NCBI GenBank assembly: GCA_021776335.1
Contig: JAJFGB010000001.1
Span: forward strand, 62,001-126,000
DNA length: 64,000 nt
Direction: 5' to 3'
Source of the DNA: Hyphococcus sp.
GTDB lineage: Bacteria; Pseudomonadota; Alphaproteobacteria; Caulobacterales; Parvularculaceae
The notes under the pieces were generated by a model. It was given only the letters and a program-made list of their open reading frames with translations. It did not search any database and was not told the origin of the DNA. Shown here piece by piece: positions 26,344 to 35,128 of the stretch. Each line of letters opens with the position of its first letter. The first letter of the stretch is position 1. Position numbers and translations under genes: made by a program.

Positions 26344-26862
26344 ATGAAATATTTGATTGCGCTTTGCGCTATTCAGACCGCTCTGCTGGTGTTTTTCGGC
26401 GCCCGAATTATGGCGATTGATGCCCGTACCGACGAAATGACTGTTGTTGCGGCTGCTGCTGAGACGGCTCAGGCAGCGGTGGCTGCCTCGTCTGACGGAT
26501 GGAAAGATTCTTCACTCTTCAAAGAAGCGCCGCCGGGCAGCGGCGCCAGTATTGAGGAGATCAGACAAGTTATTCGCGAAGAAGTTGACTTGCTCGCAGC
26601 CCGCATGTCTGCGGAAAATCGTCAATCATCCGGCAGCGAGGAAGATCGGGCGGCCCGAGCGGAAATGTATGCAAACAGCGCAGAGCTGAGCGCATCGCTG
26701 CAACAGGATTTGAGTTATTATATTGGGCGCGGCCGCATCAGCGAACGCGAGATGGCAAATCTCCAGCTTAAAATCGCCCGGCTGCCTCCGAATCAGCGGG
26801 GCGCTGCGCTCTCCCAACTGACAAAAGCAATGAGTGACGGCCTTCTCGAAGGTCAACTTTAA
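26344..26862 (+). CDS. Hypothetical membrane-anchored or secreted protein
   Basis: A 172-residue protein with an N-terminal hydrophobic segment (residues 4-22, LIALCAIQTALLVFFGARI) that could be a signal anchor. It continues with an Ala/Glu-rich, probably helical body (EEIRQVIREEVDLLAARMSA, LQLKIARLPPNQRGAALSQL). GAGGTGAG sits just before the ATG. I do not recognise the family. The helical, charge-rich body suggests coiled-coil self-association. It is 35 bp upstream of the poly-aspartate protein on the same strand, so the two are probably co-expressed. Confidence 0.65.
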   Translation: MKYLIALCAIQTALLVFFGARIMAIDARTDEMTVVAAAAETAQAAVAASSDGWKDSSLFKEAPPGSGASIEEIRQVIREEVDLLAARMSAENRQSSGSEEDRAARAEMYANSAELSASLQQDLSYYIGRGRISEREMANLQLKIARLPPNQRGAALSQLTKAMSDGLLEGQL

Positions 26863-26897
26863 CGGCTCTTATTTTTAGCAACCAAGGAGGAGAAAAT

Positions 26898-27362
26898 ATG
26901 ATGAGTAAAAGAAAAGGTTTAATGGCGGCTGGCATTAGCGCCGCCTTTGTGTCATCCGCGGCGCTGGGCGGGCTTACACAGCCGGCTGTTGTGGACGTGG
27001 ATTTAGCAAACAATTTCGCGCAGGGCGATATGCGTACGGCGCGCAATGCGCCGAATGACACTGAGTTTATCGGGTGTGGTATGCGCGATATCGAAGATGG
27101 CGCAGGTGGCATATTCAGTTTTGCGTTTTGTCAGGCGGAAGATGCTGCCGGCGAGCGCGCCTTTTGCAACACGACAAATGGCCAACTCATCGAAGCGATG
27201 CGCGCCACCAGCGATTTCAGCTTTGTTACGTTCAGCTGGCAAGATGACGGCGCCGGCAACAATGTCTGTAATCGGATCGGGTTTTCGACCCAGTCATTTT
27301 ACCTGCCGGACACAACCGACCCGGTTGATGACGATGATGACGATGATGATGACGATGACTAG
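26898..27362 (+). CDS. Exported cysteine-containing protein with poly-aspartate tail
   Basis: A 154-residue exported protein. A signal peptide covers residues 1-22 or so (KGLMAAGISAAFVSSAALGG). The mature part has five cysteines (IGCGMRD, FAFCQAED, AFCNTTN, NNVCNRIGF among them) that could form disulfides, and the protein ends in eleven consecutive aspartates. A strong ribosome site (AAGGAGGAG) precedes the start, so expression may be high. The Asp tail would bind divalent cations such as Ca2+ (inference). No family was recognised. The tail is coded by mixed GAT and GAC codons, which argues against a simple recent triplet expansion. Confidence 0.7.
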   Translation: MMSKRKGLMAAGISAAFVSSAALGGLTQPAVVDVDLANNFAQGDMRTARNAPNDTEFIGCGMRDIEDGAGGIFSFAFCQAEDAAGERAFCNTTNGQLIEAMRATSDFSFVTFSWQDDGAGNNVCNRIGFSTQSFYLPDTTDPVDDDDDDDDDDD

Positions 27363-27726
27363 GAAATAATACGAGGCCGAGAGACACCAGGCCTCAGAGA
27401 CCATGCCTGACTGTCGACGCCTTTTTATAAACTTATTGCCACAGGTAGCAGATTCCTGCGGCGGCCGCTCGGCGCAGCCCACCTCTCCCGGGCTGCGCCG
27501 GCGGTGTTTTGCGGCTTGGGTGGTTTCGGCAAGTGTGATCTGACGCCAAGTCGATCCCGATCGCTGCATATTAATGTATTGCGTGAAAATGGCGCTGAAA
27601 TCTGCGATAACACTGCGTAGCAGGCTTGGCTTTCGTTAACCAAACCAATGGTTTCTGTTAAAATGGGCTTAATAACCTGCGTCTAATCTTAGGCATCTGC
27701 TGACGAAAAACGAAAGGCAGGATGCT
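27363..27726. other. Intergenic region after the poly-aspartate gene
   Basis: Besides the hairpin at 27471-27499 no convincing gene is present. The right end carries the leader of the PilZ-like gene, with a purine-rich ribosome site (AAAGGCAGG) just before its GTG. Confidence 0.5.
27471..27499. repeat. Strong 10-bp stem hairpin
   Basis: GGCGCAGCCC (27471-27480) and GGGCTGCGCC (27490-27499) are exact inverted repeats with a 9-nt loop. It lies about 110 bp after the poly-aspartate gene. No clear T tract follows on either strand, so a rho-independent terminator is possible but not certain. Confidence 0.6.
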
Positions 27727-28065
27727 GTGGCCAAGAACAAACTCAATGACCGCATACAATCGCTCGCGTCGAGTAACAGTTTGGCGTCGACGCAACTCCC
27801 CATGACCAAAAGACCGCCGCTCGCACAAAAAGATCGCGAAGAGCGTGAAGACGCTTATAAACTGGGCGTGCTTGATTGTTTAAACGGAAAAAAGCTTGCT
27901 TGCGTCTTTCTCGATTTTAGCGATGCCGGCGCGCGTATCAAATTGCAATGCGCGAGCAGCCTTCCCAATCATATTCGGGTTGCCATCCCGTCAATCGGCT
28001 TTTCGCGCGACGCTGAAGTCAGATGGCAATCGGGATCAGAATCCGGGCTTCGCTTTCTTGGTTGA
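27727..28065 (+). CDS. PilZ-like domain protein
   Basis: A 112-residue cytoplasmic protein starting at GTG 27727, just after AAAGGCAGG. Residues 35-110 look like a PilZ fold: a strand with KLGVLDCLNGKKLACVFLDFSD, the DFSDAGARIKL segment corresponding to the conserved D/NxSxxG, and a closing AEVRWQSGSESGLRFLG. PilZ domains bind cyclic di-GMP through an N-terminal RxxxR plus DxSxxG. Here the arginine motif would be in KDREERED and is only partly matched, so nucleotide binding is uncertain. The N-terminal 30 residues are polar and probably disordered. Confidence 0.7.
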   Translation: MAKNKLNDRIQSLASSNSLASTQLPMTKRPPLAQKDREEREDAYKLGVLDCLNGKKLACVFLDFSDAGARIKLQCASSLPNHIRVAIPSIGFSRDAEVRWQSGSESGLRFLG

Positions 28066-28111
28066 GTCGATTCTTTAAACGGGATTGCCGGGTCAAGGTG
28101 ACGTATTTACA

Positions 28112-28876
28112 CTAGGCTCTTTCAAAATACGCCCGCGTTGCATCATCAGATGGAAACATCAGCTCGACGCGGATGTCGCAGGCGAGAACATCCTGCACGG
28201 CGCCAAATTGCGCGAGCGTCGTAAATATCGACAAACGCTGACCGTTAATGTTGAAGACTGACGGTATCACCGCTTGTGAAAAATCTATTTTGCTGATGTC
28301 CGCTGCTTGCAACCGCGGATGCGCCGCGAGTTGCGTGACATAACGCTCAAGAATGCGGTCGCCGCCAAGCTGGGCGATTTCCGTGCGTAGCCGGGCAATG
28401 GCAAGCAGCGCTGTTTCTTCCCAGTTTTCGATAATGTCGCTGTCGGCCACCGCGCCAAGCGCATCGACCATGTTGCCCACGCCGGTGATTTTCAGCGCGC
28501 TGAAAAGCGAGACCGCGGCGGGGTTAGCATTGATGATGTCCCAATGACGATCCATGGCGATACCGGGGAGGGGGTCATGATTGGCGAGCATCAGGCGGAT
28601 TGCAGCGTGAAGCGGCTCAAGCGCTTCGGCATTCACCGGCAATTGCGGAAAAGCCGGGGCAAAGCCCGCGGCGTTCAGGGCCTGATTGGCAATCGCCTTT
28701 GGCATTTCGAGTGCGTCGGAAAGTTTCAACACCATATTTTTGCTTGGTTTCGCCCGCCCTGATTCCAGAAAACTCACATGGCGTGCCGATGTCGCTGCTT
28801 CAAGGGATAAATCGAGCTGGCTGTAACGCCTGATGCCGCGCCATTCGCGCAATATGTCACCAAATGCTCCGCTCAT
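28112..28876 (-). CDS. XRE-family regulator with MmyB-like ligand domain
   Basis: A 254-residue regulator. An N-terminal helix-turn-helix of the XRE/Cro type (LREWRGIRRYSQLDLSLEAA, RHVSFLESGRAKPS) is followed by a C-terminal PAS-like MmyB domain (DRHWDIINANPAAVSLFSAL) that binds small hydrophobic ligands in relatives. GAGGAGG lies just before the ATG. It is divergent from a small membrane protein gene across 126 bp. A perfect 7-1-7 inverted repeat in that gap (28928-28942) is a likely operator, suggesting control of both genes. Confidence 0.9.
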   Translation of the reverse strand: MSGAFGDILREWRGIRRYSQLDLSLEAATSARHVSFLESGRAKPSKNMVLKLSDALEMPKAIANQALNAAGFAPAFPQLPVNAEALEPLHAAIRLMLANHDPLPGIAMDRHWDIINANPAAVSLFSALKITGVGNMVDALGAVADSDIIENWEETALLAIARLRTEIAQLGGDRILERYVTQLAAHPRLQAADISKIDFSQAVIPSVFNINGQRLSIFTTLAQFGAVQDVLACDIRVELMFPSDDATRAYFERA

Positions 28877-28927
28877 TTCAGTTCCTCCTCAATACGCCAT
28901 TTTAGGGCGTTGGCCTTCCAAAGACAC

Positions 28928-28942
28928 TTACCTCAGAGGTAA
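28928..28942. promoter_or_regulatory. Inverted repeat between XRE regulator and membrane protein gene
   Basis: TTACCTC (28928-28934) and GAGGTAA (28936-28942) form a perfect inverted repeat around a central A. It sits 52 bp from the XRE start and about 60 bp from the divergent gene, a fitting place for a repressor operator. Confidence 0.6.
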
Positions 28943-29002
28943 TTGTTTGACGACAGGGCTCTGTGGCAATGCTCCCCCAGCCCCAACTGACAGGAGAAAG
29001 CC

Positions 29003-29437
29003 ATGTCGCCCCAAACTGCATCCCAATTCCTGAAACTCATCGGTTATGTTTCCATCGGTTTTGCACTCGCCATCGCCGGCGCCGCCTGGCCGCCAACATC
29101 AGGCGTCTTCAATTTCCTGTTTGATATGGTTGATTGGCCCCTTGATGGCGCAGCGACGATTGTCAGTGAACAAACGCGTCTCCTCAGCGCTATTTCCGGC
29201 GGCGTTTTCGCCAGCTGGTCCGTTATGTTGGTCCTGATTATTGCGCCGGCCGTCGCCAGAGGCGATGAAGACATCCGCCGTTCAGCGCTGATTGCAATTT
29301 TCGTTTGGTACTTTATCGACAGCGCCGGCTCGCTCGCTGCCGGTTTTGCCGGCAACGCCGCCTTTAACACGGTCTATCTGTTGATGCTGTTGGTTCCCCT
29401 GATGCGGGTTAAGAACGTCGCTGCCGCTGCATCATAA
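29003..29437 (+). CDS. Small integral membrane protein
   Basis: A 144-residue protein with four hydrophobic helices (about residues 10-28, 62-82, 92-108 and 114-134). AGGAGA precedes the ATG. It is divergent from the XRE/MmyB regulator and probably under its control, a layout seen where the regulator guards a small membrane protein or oxidoreductase. I do not recognise a catalytic motif. The sequence PPTSGVFNFLFDMVDWPLDG before helix two is a distinct conserved-looking loop. Confidence 0.75.
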   Translation: MSPQTASQFLKLIGYVSIGFALAIAGAAWPPTSGVFNFLFDMVDWPLDGAATIVSEQTRLLSAISGGVFASWSVMLVLIIAPAVARGDEDIRRSALIAIFVWYFIDSAGSLAAGFAGNAAFNTVYLLMLLVPLMRVKNVAAAAS

Positions 29438-29800
29438 GCGTTCAACAGATTGGTTTTTGTCGGCGTCGCCGTTATTCTTAGCGCATGACCCGAGCGGTGA
29501 AACGAGTTTAGAATGTTGGGTCGTTCTCAAACTGAAATGTCTGTGAAGATCGTCGGCGAGGACTACGCCTCATCTACCAAGACTTAGGAAGGGTTTGGCC
29601 ATTAAGGCCCACTTCCCAGCTGTTGGTTTGTTGCAAGTAGCATTTTGTAGTCATTGTTGGCGCCACACCTGCCGGTCAATATGTCATACAAACCGGACAT
29701 AGGCATCGATCATCCGAACGGCAATTTCTCGCCAAAAATTTACCTTGCGCAGCACTAGATCGAATGGCGATAATGTGCGCAGAACCAAAAGGGTGAAAAA
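29438..29800. other. Intergenic region, no gene seen
   Basis: No ORF with a credible start, ribosome site and composition lies in this 363-bp stretch. It probably holds the 3' end of the upstream transcript and the promoter of the gene at 29801. Confidence 0.5.
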
Positions 29801-30628
29801 ATGGGCATCGAATATCTTGCCGTCGCAATTGCAGTTATTGGCGGTCTAGCTGGTGTTTTTGGCGATACATGGGATAGCAAAAACAAGAAACTAAAACGGA
29901 CGGGTTGGGCGACTATTGCGGTCGTTCTTTGCGCCGGAATCGTCAGTATTATTCAACTAGCGAACATCGCGACGGAGAATAGACGGCACTCTGAGAGGGA
30001 ACTAAAATTGTCCTACCAGGCGTTGATTGACGTTCATGGTCCCCTCGCGATGTTTTTGGGAAGCTTGAATCCGGATCGTACCGTCGACGAACAATTTGAC
30101 GCCCGTTTTCCGCCACCGCTGCGTGAAAACTATTACGCGCAGTTGCACAATGAAGAGGTGTCATTTGTCGAGATATCAGATTGGTTGGGCACCCCTATCG
30201 ACACGACACAAAGAAGTGGTGCGCCTGACCCTTACGCCCACACCAAACTTCTTGCAGATCGATATCGCCTCCTCCAATCGAAACTGGATGAATCCATTAC
30301 AGTGTTTGGCCCGCATGTTTCCGATGAGGTATTGGATCACCTCATTGGGCTTCGCACTCATTCACTCTTTCGACGAGAAAAAATGGAGCAACTCCGGTCT
30401 GACCGGGGAGAATGTCGAGGCGGGATCGAAAAAGTCACACGGGACATGGCGAACGATCCTGAGAACATAAGAAAGTGCAAGCGGGCCCTGAAAATTCGAC
30501 TAATGTTGCTTTTTGAAGACCCGTTTCCTACTCCGTCTTTTACTCCAGGCATGAAACAACATCATGAGGCACACTGCCAAAAAATAGGTGTTCAAATTCC
30601 TCATTGCGGGTGGGGTGCGCGCATTTAG
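29801..30628 (+). CDS. Hypothetical protein with two N-terminal transmembrane helices
   Basis: A 275-residue protein of unknown family. Residues 4-21 and 36-55 are transmembrane helices separated by a short basic loop (DSKNKKLKRTGW). The rest is a soluble, charged, mostly helical domain with a Cys-containing C-terminus (HCQKIGVQIPHCGWGARI). AAGGGTGA precedes the ATG. It stands alone, with more than 230 bp free on either side, and its base composition is less GC-rich than its neighbours, hinting at acquisition. Topology suggests a membrane-tethered cytoplasmic or periplasmic domain. No motif allows a function. Confidence 0.6.
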   Translation: MGIEYLAVAIAVIGGLAGVFGDTWDSKNKKLKRTGWATIAVVLCAGIVSIIQLANIATENRRHSERELKLSYQALIDVHGPLAMFLGSLNPDRTVDEQFDARFPPPLRENYYAQLHNEEVSFVEISDWLGTPIDTTQRSGAPDPYAHTKLLADRYRLLQSKLDESITVFGPHVSDEVLDHLIGLRTHSLFRREKMEQLRSDRGECRGGIEKVTRDMANDPENIRKCKRALKIRLMLLFEDPFPTPSFTPGMKQHHEAHCQKIGVQIPHCGWGARI

Positions 30629-30865
30629 CGCCCATTCTAACTTAGCATGTCTGAATATCGCCCAAAACGCGACATTGTCATGAAATTCGCGAACGACCGT
30701 TAAGGGCCAACACTTGTCGTTGGTCTGTTTTTCGCGAATGACTGTTTCGCCACAACTTGGACGTTGGTATCCATATTGTGAGTGCGTCGATGGCAGGGGT
30801 ATGGTCGTCGGGCCCACCATCTCATCATGAGTGAAAACGTTTCAAACGTAATCAACGCATCATCG

Positions 30866-32098
30866 TTATTCATAACGCAGCGCATCGATCGGGCTGAGTT
30901 GTGCGGCACGGCGCGCCGGGAAAAATCCAAAGAAAATGCCGATGCCGGCGGAGGCGCCAATGGCGATGATCACCAGACTGCCATCAATCAAGACGTCCCA
31001 GTTTGCCAATGTAGCAACCAGCGAAGATGCGCCCAAGCCAATGCCAAGGCCGATCATGCCGCCGATCATGCAAAGGAGGACTGCCTCCACCAGAAACTGG
31101 ACGAGAATGTCCTTTTTGCGGGCGCCGATAGCGAGACGCAGGCCAATTTCGCGCGTGCGTTCAGTCACGGAGACAAGCATGATGTTCATGATGCCGATAC
31201 CGCCGACAAGAAGAGAAATCGCGGCGGTCGCCGCGAGCAGCATACCAAAGGTTTGTGCTGTTTCATTTCTGGCCCGGATGAATTCTGCAACATTATAAAT
31301 CCTGAAATTATCCGTCTGACCGGGGCGGATGCGGCGTTGCGTGCGCATGATATCAAGCAACTCAGCCTCCGCGCGCGCGAGATCGGCGCCTTCGGCGAAG
31401 AGAACGCGGATCGAATCAAGGTGATCCGGAACGGTTGCATCTCGTCCCGCAAGACGCGCGCGCACCGCTGTCACTGGCGCGAGGATGCGGTCGTCTTCAT
31501 CGCGCCCAAATTGATTTTGGCCCTTGGAGGCGAGAATGCCGATCACTTCAAAGGGCACGTTGCCGATGCGAATTTGTTCACCCAGCGGATTACCGCCTTG
31601 AAAGACTTCCCTGACGATCGTTTCACCGACCACAGCGTAACGCCGCCCGGCGGCGACTTCCTGTTCTGAAAAAAAACGGCCCTCTGCGACGGGCCAGTTT
31701 CGCACCACGGGGTAGGGCGCATGGGCGCCGATAATTGTCGTGGGCCAATCAATTGAACCGGCGACGGCCGTTGTCGATATGCTGAGTTCGCCAATAGCAT
31801 CGATGATTTGCGGCACGTTTTCATTAATGGCGCTGAGGTCACGTTCGGAAAGTCGCGGCGCCGAATTGGCGCCTCTGGACCTTCCGGCGCGCCGCGTGGC
31901 GCCGCGCGCAACGGAGAGCATGGTTGATCCAAGACTTGCAATCTGCTCTTCGACTTTTTGTTGGGCGCCTGCATTGATCGAACTCATGACGATGACGGAT
32001 GCAACGCCAATGATAATACCGAGGGTTGTTAATATGCTGCGAAGTTTGTTTTGCCGCAGTGCCTTTAACGCGGCGATGACGCTGTCAAGAAACGACAT
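30866..32098 (-). CDS. MacB-like ABC transporter permease
   Basis: A 410-residue permease of the MacB/FtsX superfamily. It has an N-terminal transmembrane helix ([20 protein letters not shown]), a large periplasmic domain (residues 45-285), and three C-terminal helices with the conserved [23 protein letters not shown], quoted in part. It lacks a fused ATPase, which is supplied by the upstream gene (overlap 14 nt). GGAGGCC precedes the ATG. With the ATPase and HlyD-like adaptor it should form a tripartite mechanotransmission efflux pump, together with an outer-membrane channel encoded elsewhere. The substrate is unknown; macrolides, peptides and lipoproteins are known for the family. Confidence 0.92.
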   Translation of the reverse strand: MSFLDSVIAALKALRQNKLRSILTTLGIIIGVASVIVMSSINAGAQQKVEEQIASLGSTMLSVARGATRRAGRSRGANSAPRLSERDLSAINENVPQIIDAIGELSISTTAVAGSIDWPTTIIGAHAPYPVVRNWPVAEGRFFSEQEVAAGRRYAVVGETIVREVFQGGNPLGEQIRIGNVPFEVIGILASKGQNQFGRDEDDRILAPVTAVRARLAGRDATVPDHLDSIRVLFAEGADLARAEAELLDIMRTQRRIRPGQTDNFRIYNVAEFIRARNETAQTFGMLLAATAAISLLVGGIGIMNIMLVSVTERTREIGLRLAIGARKKDILVQFLVEAVLLCMIGGMIGLGIGLGASSLVATLANWDVLIDGSLVIIAIGASAGIGIFFGFFPARRAAQLSPIDALRYE

Positions 32099-32813
32099 GC
32101 AAGGCCTCCTTCAAGCGTTCATCGGCAATGATCAGCCCGTCGCGCAGTCTGATCACCCGATCGGTCCAGTCGGCGATCTCTTGCTCATGAGTAACGATGA
32201 TGACGGTGACGCCGCTTTCGTTGAGATCGGCAAATAACTGCATGATCTCGCCCGAGGTTTCGCTGTCGAGCGCGCCGGTTGGTTCGTCAGCCAAAATGAT
32301 TTGTGGCCGGTTCACCAGGGCGCGCGCAATCGCGACTCGCTGTTGCTGGCCGCCGGAGAGCTGGGATGGGTGATGGTCGAGCCGATCGCTGAGCCCGACA
32401 AGATCAAGCGCATCTTTTGCCGCAGCATTTGTGTCGGCCGGGCGGTCGCGGGCATAAAGCATCGGCAGTTTGACATTTTCAAGCGCCGTTGTGCGTTTTA
32501 AGAGGTTGAATTGCTGAAAGACGAAACCGATTGATCGATTGCGCAAACCGGCAAGCTGGTCAGACGTCATGGCGCCCACCGGCTCGCCGGCAATTTCCAA
32601 TAGTCCACTGCTTGGCTGATCGAGCGCCCCGAGAAGGTTCATCAATGTCGACTTGCCGGAACCGGACGGGCCCATGATCGACAGGAACTCTCCGCGATTG
32701 ATCTGGAACGAAACACCATCAAGGGCATGAATTTCTTCCACGCCCATCCTATAGGTTTTACGGATATCAACACCGCGCACCAGCGCATCGCCGCGATTGC
32801 CGAGCCCGCTCAT
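32085..32813 (-). CDS. MacB/LolD-type ABC ATPase
   Basis: A 242-residue ATP-binding subunit. Walker [10 protein letters not shown], the signature [14 protein letters not shown], Walker [14 protein letters not shown] and the switch His in VIIVTHE are all intact. The sequence class is that of LolD/MacB ATPases, which couple to FtsX-like permeases. The start codon overlaps the adaptor stop by 4 nt (ATGA at 32810-32813), and the end overlaps the permease start, so three subunits are translationally linked. Confidence 0.95.
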   Translation of the reverse strand: MSGLGNRGDALVRGVDIRKTYRMGVEEIHALDGVSFQINRGEFLSIMGPSGSGKSTLMNLLGALDQPSSGLLEIAGEPVGAMTSDQLAGLRNRSIGFVFQQFNLLKRTTALENVKLPMLYARDRPADTNAAAKDALDLVGLSDRLDHHPSQLSGGQQQRVAIARALVNRPQIILADEPTGALDSETSGEIMQLFADLNESGVTVIIVTHEQEIADWTDRVIRLRDGLIIADERLKEALHVVS

Positions 32814-34285
32814 GAGCGGGGCGTTGCTTTGCGCGTGATAACGGTGTCGCCTTCTTCGAGATTGCCGCCGGCGATTTCGGTGTAGGCGCGATCCGCAATG
32901 CCAAGGCGGACCCGTCGTGGTTCGACATTACCATCCACATCCAGGACCCAGATGGTTTTGGGTCGCGGACGGTCTTTTTGCCCCGCCTGATATTGCTGCC
33001 ACTGGGCGTCGGTCAAAACGCTTTTTAAAACAGCATTTCTTCGCTTTTGGCGATCCCCGGCATTCGCGCCGCTGCCACCGCCGCCGTTTTGGCCGCCAGC
33101 TCCGCGAGCGCCTGCAAATAGTTCCCGCATTCTCGTTTGCAGTTCTTTTTGTTGTGCGTCACTAAGGTCAAGTTCCTCGGCAAGCGCAGCTGTGCGTCCG
33201 CCACGACGGCGTTGACCGTCGCCCCGATCACGGTCACGACCGCCGCCGCTGTTTTCCAATAGCGTTGCTGCGTTTGCCGGTTCAAATCGGGCGGCGGCGT
33301 TGGGGATGCGCAATGTATCGGCGCGCTGGCCGGTGGTAATTTCAACGGTTGCCGTCATCCCCGGATAAAGAACGCGGCCAGGATTATCGGCGTGAATAAT
33401 GACCGTATAGGTCACGACATTTTGGAGTTCGGTTGGTGCGAGACGCACAGTCTCGACACTGCCGGTAAAGCTCCGGGCGGGGTAGGCGTCGACATTGAAT
33501 GATACCGGATTGCCTTCCCCGACCGCGCCAATGTCGGCTTCATTGACGTCGGCTTCAATCTGGATGCGCGAAAGATCCTGGGCAATTTCAAACAACACCG
33601 GCGCGGACAGGCTGGCGGCGACGGTTTGACCCACATCGACACTGCGGGAAATAACAACGCCATCAATGGGCGATCTGATTTCTGTGCGGCCAAGGTCAAC
33701 CTCGGACTGAATGACAGCGGCCTCGCGCTGCACGACGGTGGCGGCGGCGTTTTCAACTTGCGCGCGCGCCGCGTCGAGGTCGGCGACCGCTGCAAGATGC
33801 TGCGCGCGAATAGAATCGAGCTCGACATCGGCGAGGCCGGCCTCGTCGCCCAACCCTTCATAACGGTCAAGATCGCTTTTACGTTGCGCGACGAAGGCTT
33901 GCGCGCGCCGCAATTCTGCGCGCCGCGCTGTCAAGCTGGCTGAAGCGACGGCCTTTTCCGCGCGTGCGGCTTCGACGCGGGTTTGAAAGGTCTGCGGGTC
34001 AATACGGGCGATCAGCTGGCCTGCCGCCACTTCGGAATTAAAGTCAGCCAGCAATTCGGCGACCTGACCGGAAAGCTGAGAACCGACCTGAACGGTGACC
34101 AAAGGGCGAACTGATCCGCTGGTCGCCACCGACTGACTGATCGGTCCGCGATCAGCAGCCGCGGTTTCATAGTCAGCATCGGGCGCTGCGCCATCCGCGC
34201 CATCGCGCAGAAACAAAACCCCGGCGGCGATAATGACTGCGGCCAATATTGCGGCCCATCGCCAGTAACTACGCAAAGCGGACAT
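32810..34285 (-). CDS. MacA-like (HlyD family) periplasmic adaptor with LTxxQ-type insertion
   Basis: A 491-residue membrane-fusion protein. One N-terminal transmembrane helix is followed by a barrel-sandwich half ([20 protein letters not shown]), a long alpha-hairpin (residues 110-200), the second lipoyl half ([19 protein letters not shown]) and a beta-barrel. Between the barrel and the C-terminal domain (residues of about 335-445) lies a Gly/Arg-rich segment with two Spy/CpxP-like motifs, [12 protein letters not shown] and [10 protein letters not shown]. Typical MacA proteins lack this and are about 370-400 residues. GGGAG precedes the start. It is the first gene of the efflux operon and overlaps the ATPase gene by 4 nt. 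Confidence 0.88.
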   Translation of the reverse strand: MSALRSYWRWAAILAAVIIAAGVLFLRDGADGAAPDADYETAAADRGPISQSVATSGSVRPLVTVQVGSQLSGQVAELLADFNSEVAAGQLIARIDPQTFQTRVEAARAEKAVASASLTARRAELRRAQAFVAQRKSDLDRYEGLGDEAGLADVELDSIRAQHLAAVADLDAARAQVENAAATVVQREAAVIQSEVDLGRTEIRSPIDGVVISRSVDVGQTVAASLSAPVLFEIAQDLSRIQIEADVNEADIGAVGEGNPVSFNVDAYPARSFTGSVETVRLAPTELQNVVTYTVIIHADNPGRVLYPGMTATVEITTGQRADTLRIPNAAARFEPANAATLLENSGGGRDRDRGDGQRRRGGRTAALAEELDLSDAQQKELQTRMRELFAGARGAGGQNGGGGSGANAGDRQKRRNAVLKSVLTDAQWQQYQAGQKDRPRPKTIWVLDVDGNVEPRRVRLGIADRAYTEIAGGNLEEGDTVITRKATPRS

Positions 34286-34342
34286 TTCTGATATACTCCC
34301 ATCGGATCAAACTTCTCGAGCCGACCCCATCCCATATACTAT

Positions 34343-34348
34343 ATTATA
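34343..34348 (-). promoter_or_regulatory. Candidate -10 element of the efflux operon
   Basis: A perfect TATAAT on the minus strand, 58 bp upstream of the adaptor start. The matching -35 position (17 nt further) reads GACGGA or similar and is weak, so an activator may be needed. Confidence 0.4.
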
Positions 34349-34498
34349 CGCAGGATGCCGCCTATTCCGTCGTTTTTTGCACCAGCATAGTGGTGAAAAA
34401 GAGGTGAGTGCGGCAACCTAACCGGGATTGATGCCCGACAAACAGGGCGGGTGCCGGGAGATATCAAAACACCACAGCCAACGGTGCGTGGCGCGAAT

Positions 34499-35077
34499 TT
34501 ATTCGAGAGGGAATTTGCTCAACACGTAATCGTGACCGCTTGCGTGGCAGCTTGTGCAAAGCGCGATGCCGTTACCGGCTTCGCCCCCGCCAAGCGCCGT
34601 TGGATCGGTCGTGCTTGTGACTTCGTACCAGAACCACCCGTTCCCTGCATCGCTATCGTCTTGCGTCTTGACCATGACGGCCCACCCCTCAAGCGTCACG
34701 CCGTCATCCATGAACATTTCTTTGACGATCGATGAACCGGCAGGATGGGAATCATTTCCTAGTTCAAGAGATGCAGCAACAGCACCATTCATAAAGACGC
34801 GCACTGGTGAACTAAAGCGCGCATGGGGTCCGCGGGACGGATGCGCTACGGATTCTCGCGTCGTAAAGCTTTCATATTCCTTGTTATTTAAATAGGCGAA
34901 GAGGGCGTCAAAATCTGTTGGGACAGGGCCGGATGACGCGCCGGTTTCTGCGCCGCTGCCAGTTGCGGTGTCTTCATTCGCACTTTGACTGCATCCCGCC
35001 AGCGAAATCAGTCCAGCCACAATCGCTATAATGTGCAGGCGTTTTTGAATTGATTTTGGATCGACATGATTGTTCAT
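34499..35077 (-). CDS. Cytochrome P460-family lipoprotein (copy 4 of tandem array)
   Basis: A 192-residue lipoprotein (lipobox LAGC near residue 29), then a Ser/Gly-rich linker and a P460-type domain. The c-type haem motif CTSCH is close to the C-terminus, followed by HDYVLSKFPLE, as in P460 proteins where haem attachment lies at the end. The segment SSIVKEMFMDDGVTLEGWAV carries the conserved Lys-Glu strand of the family, and WFWYEV matches the conserved Trp-rich strand. In characterised members the haem is further cross-linked to a lysine and the enzyme oxidises hydroxylamine or binds NO. It is last in a four-gene minus-strand series. Confidence 0.85.
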   Translation of the reverse strand: MNNHVDPKSIQKRLHIIAIVAGLISLAGCSQSANEDTATGSGAETGASSGPVPTDFDALFAYLNNKEYESFTTRESVAHPSRGPHARFSSPVRVFMNGAVAASLELGNDSHPAGSSIVKEMFMDDGVTLEGWAVMVKTQDDSDAGNGWFWYEVTSTTDPTALGGGEAGNGIALCTSCHASGHDYVLSKFPLE

Positions 35078-35128
35078 TGTTCATTCCCTGATCTGCCGGC
35101 AAGCGGAATGATCGCTCCTAGTCCGAAT

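Noticed and set aside
30782..31669. Plus-strand frame of 295 codons
   Set aside because: It is antisense to the MacB-like permease and lacks a ribosome site and recognised domains.
32085..34285. LolCDE lipoprotein-sorting operon
   Set aside because: The adaptor is HlyD-type, not LolC/E, and the permease has a MacB-like periplasmic domain, so an efflux pump is the better call.
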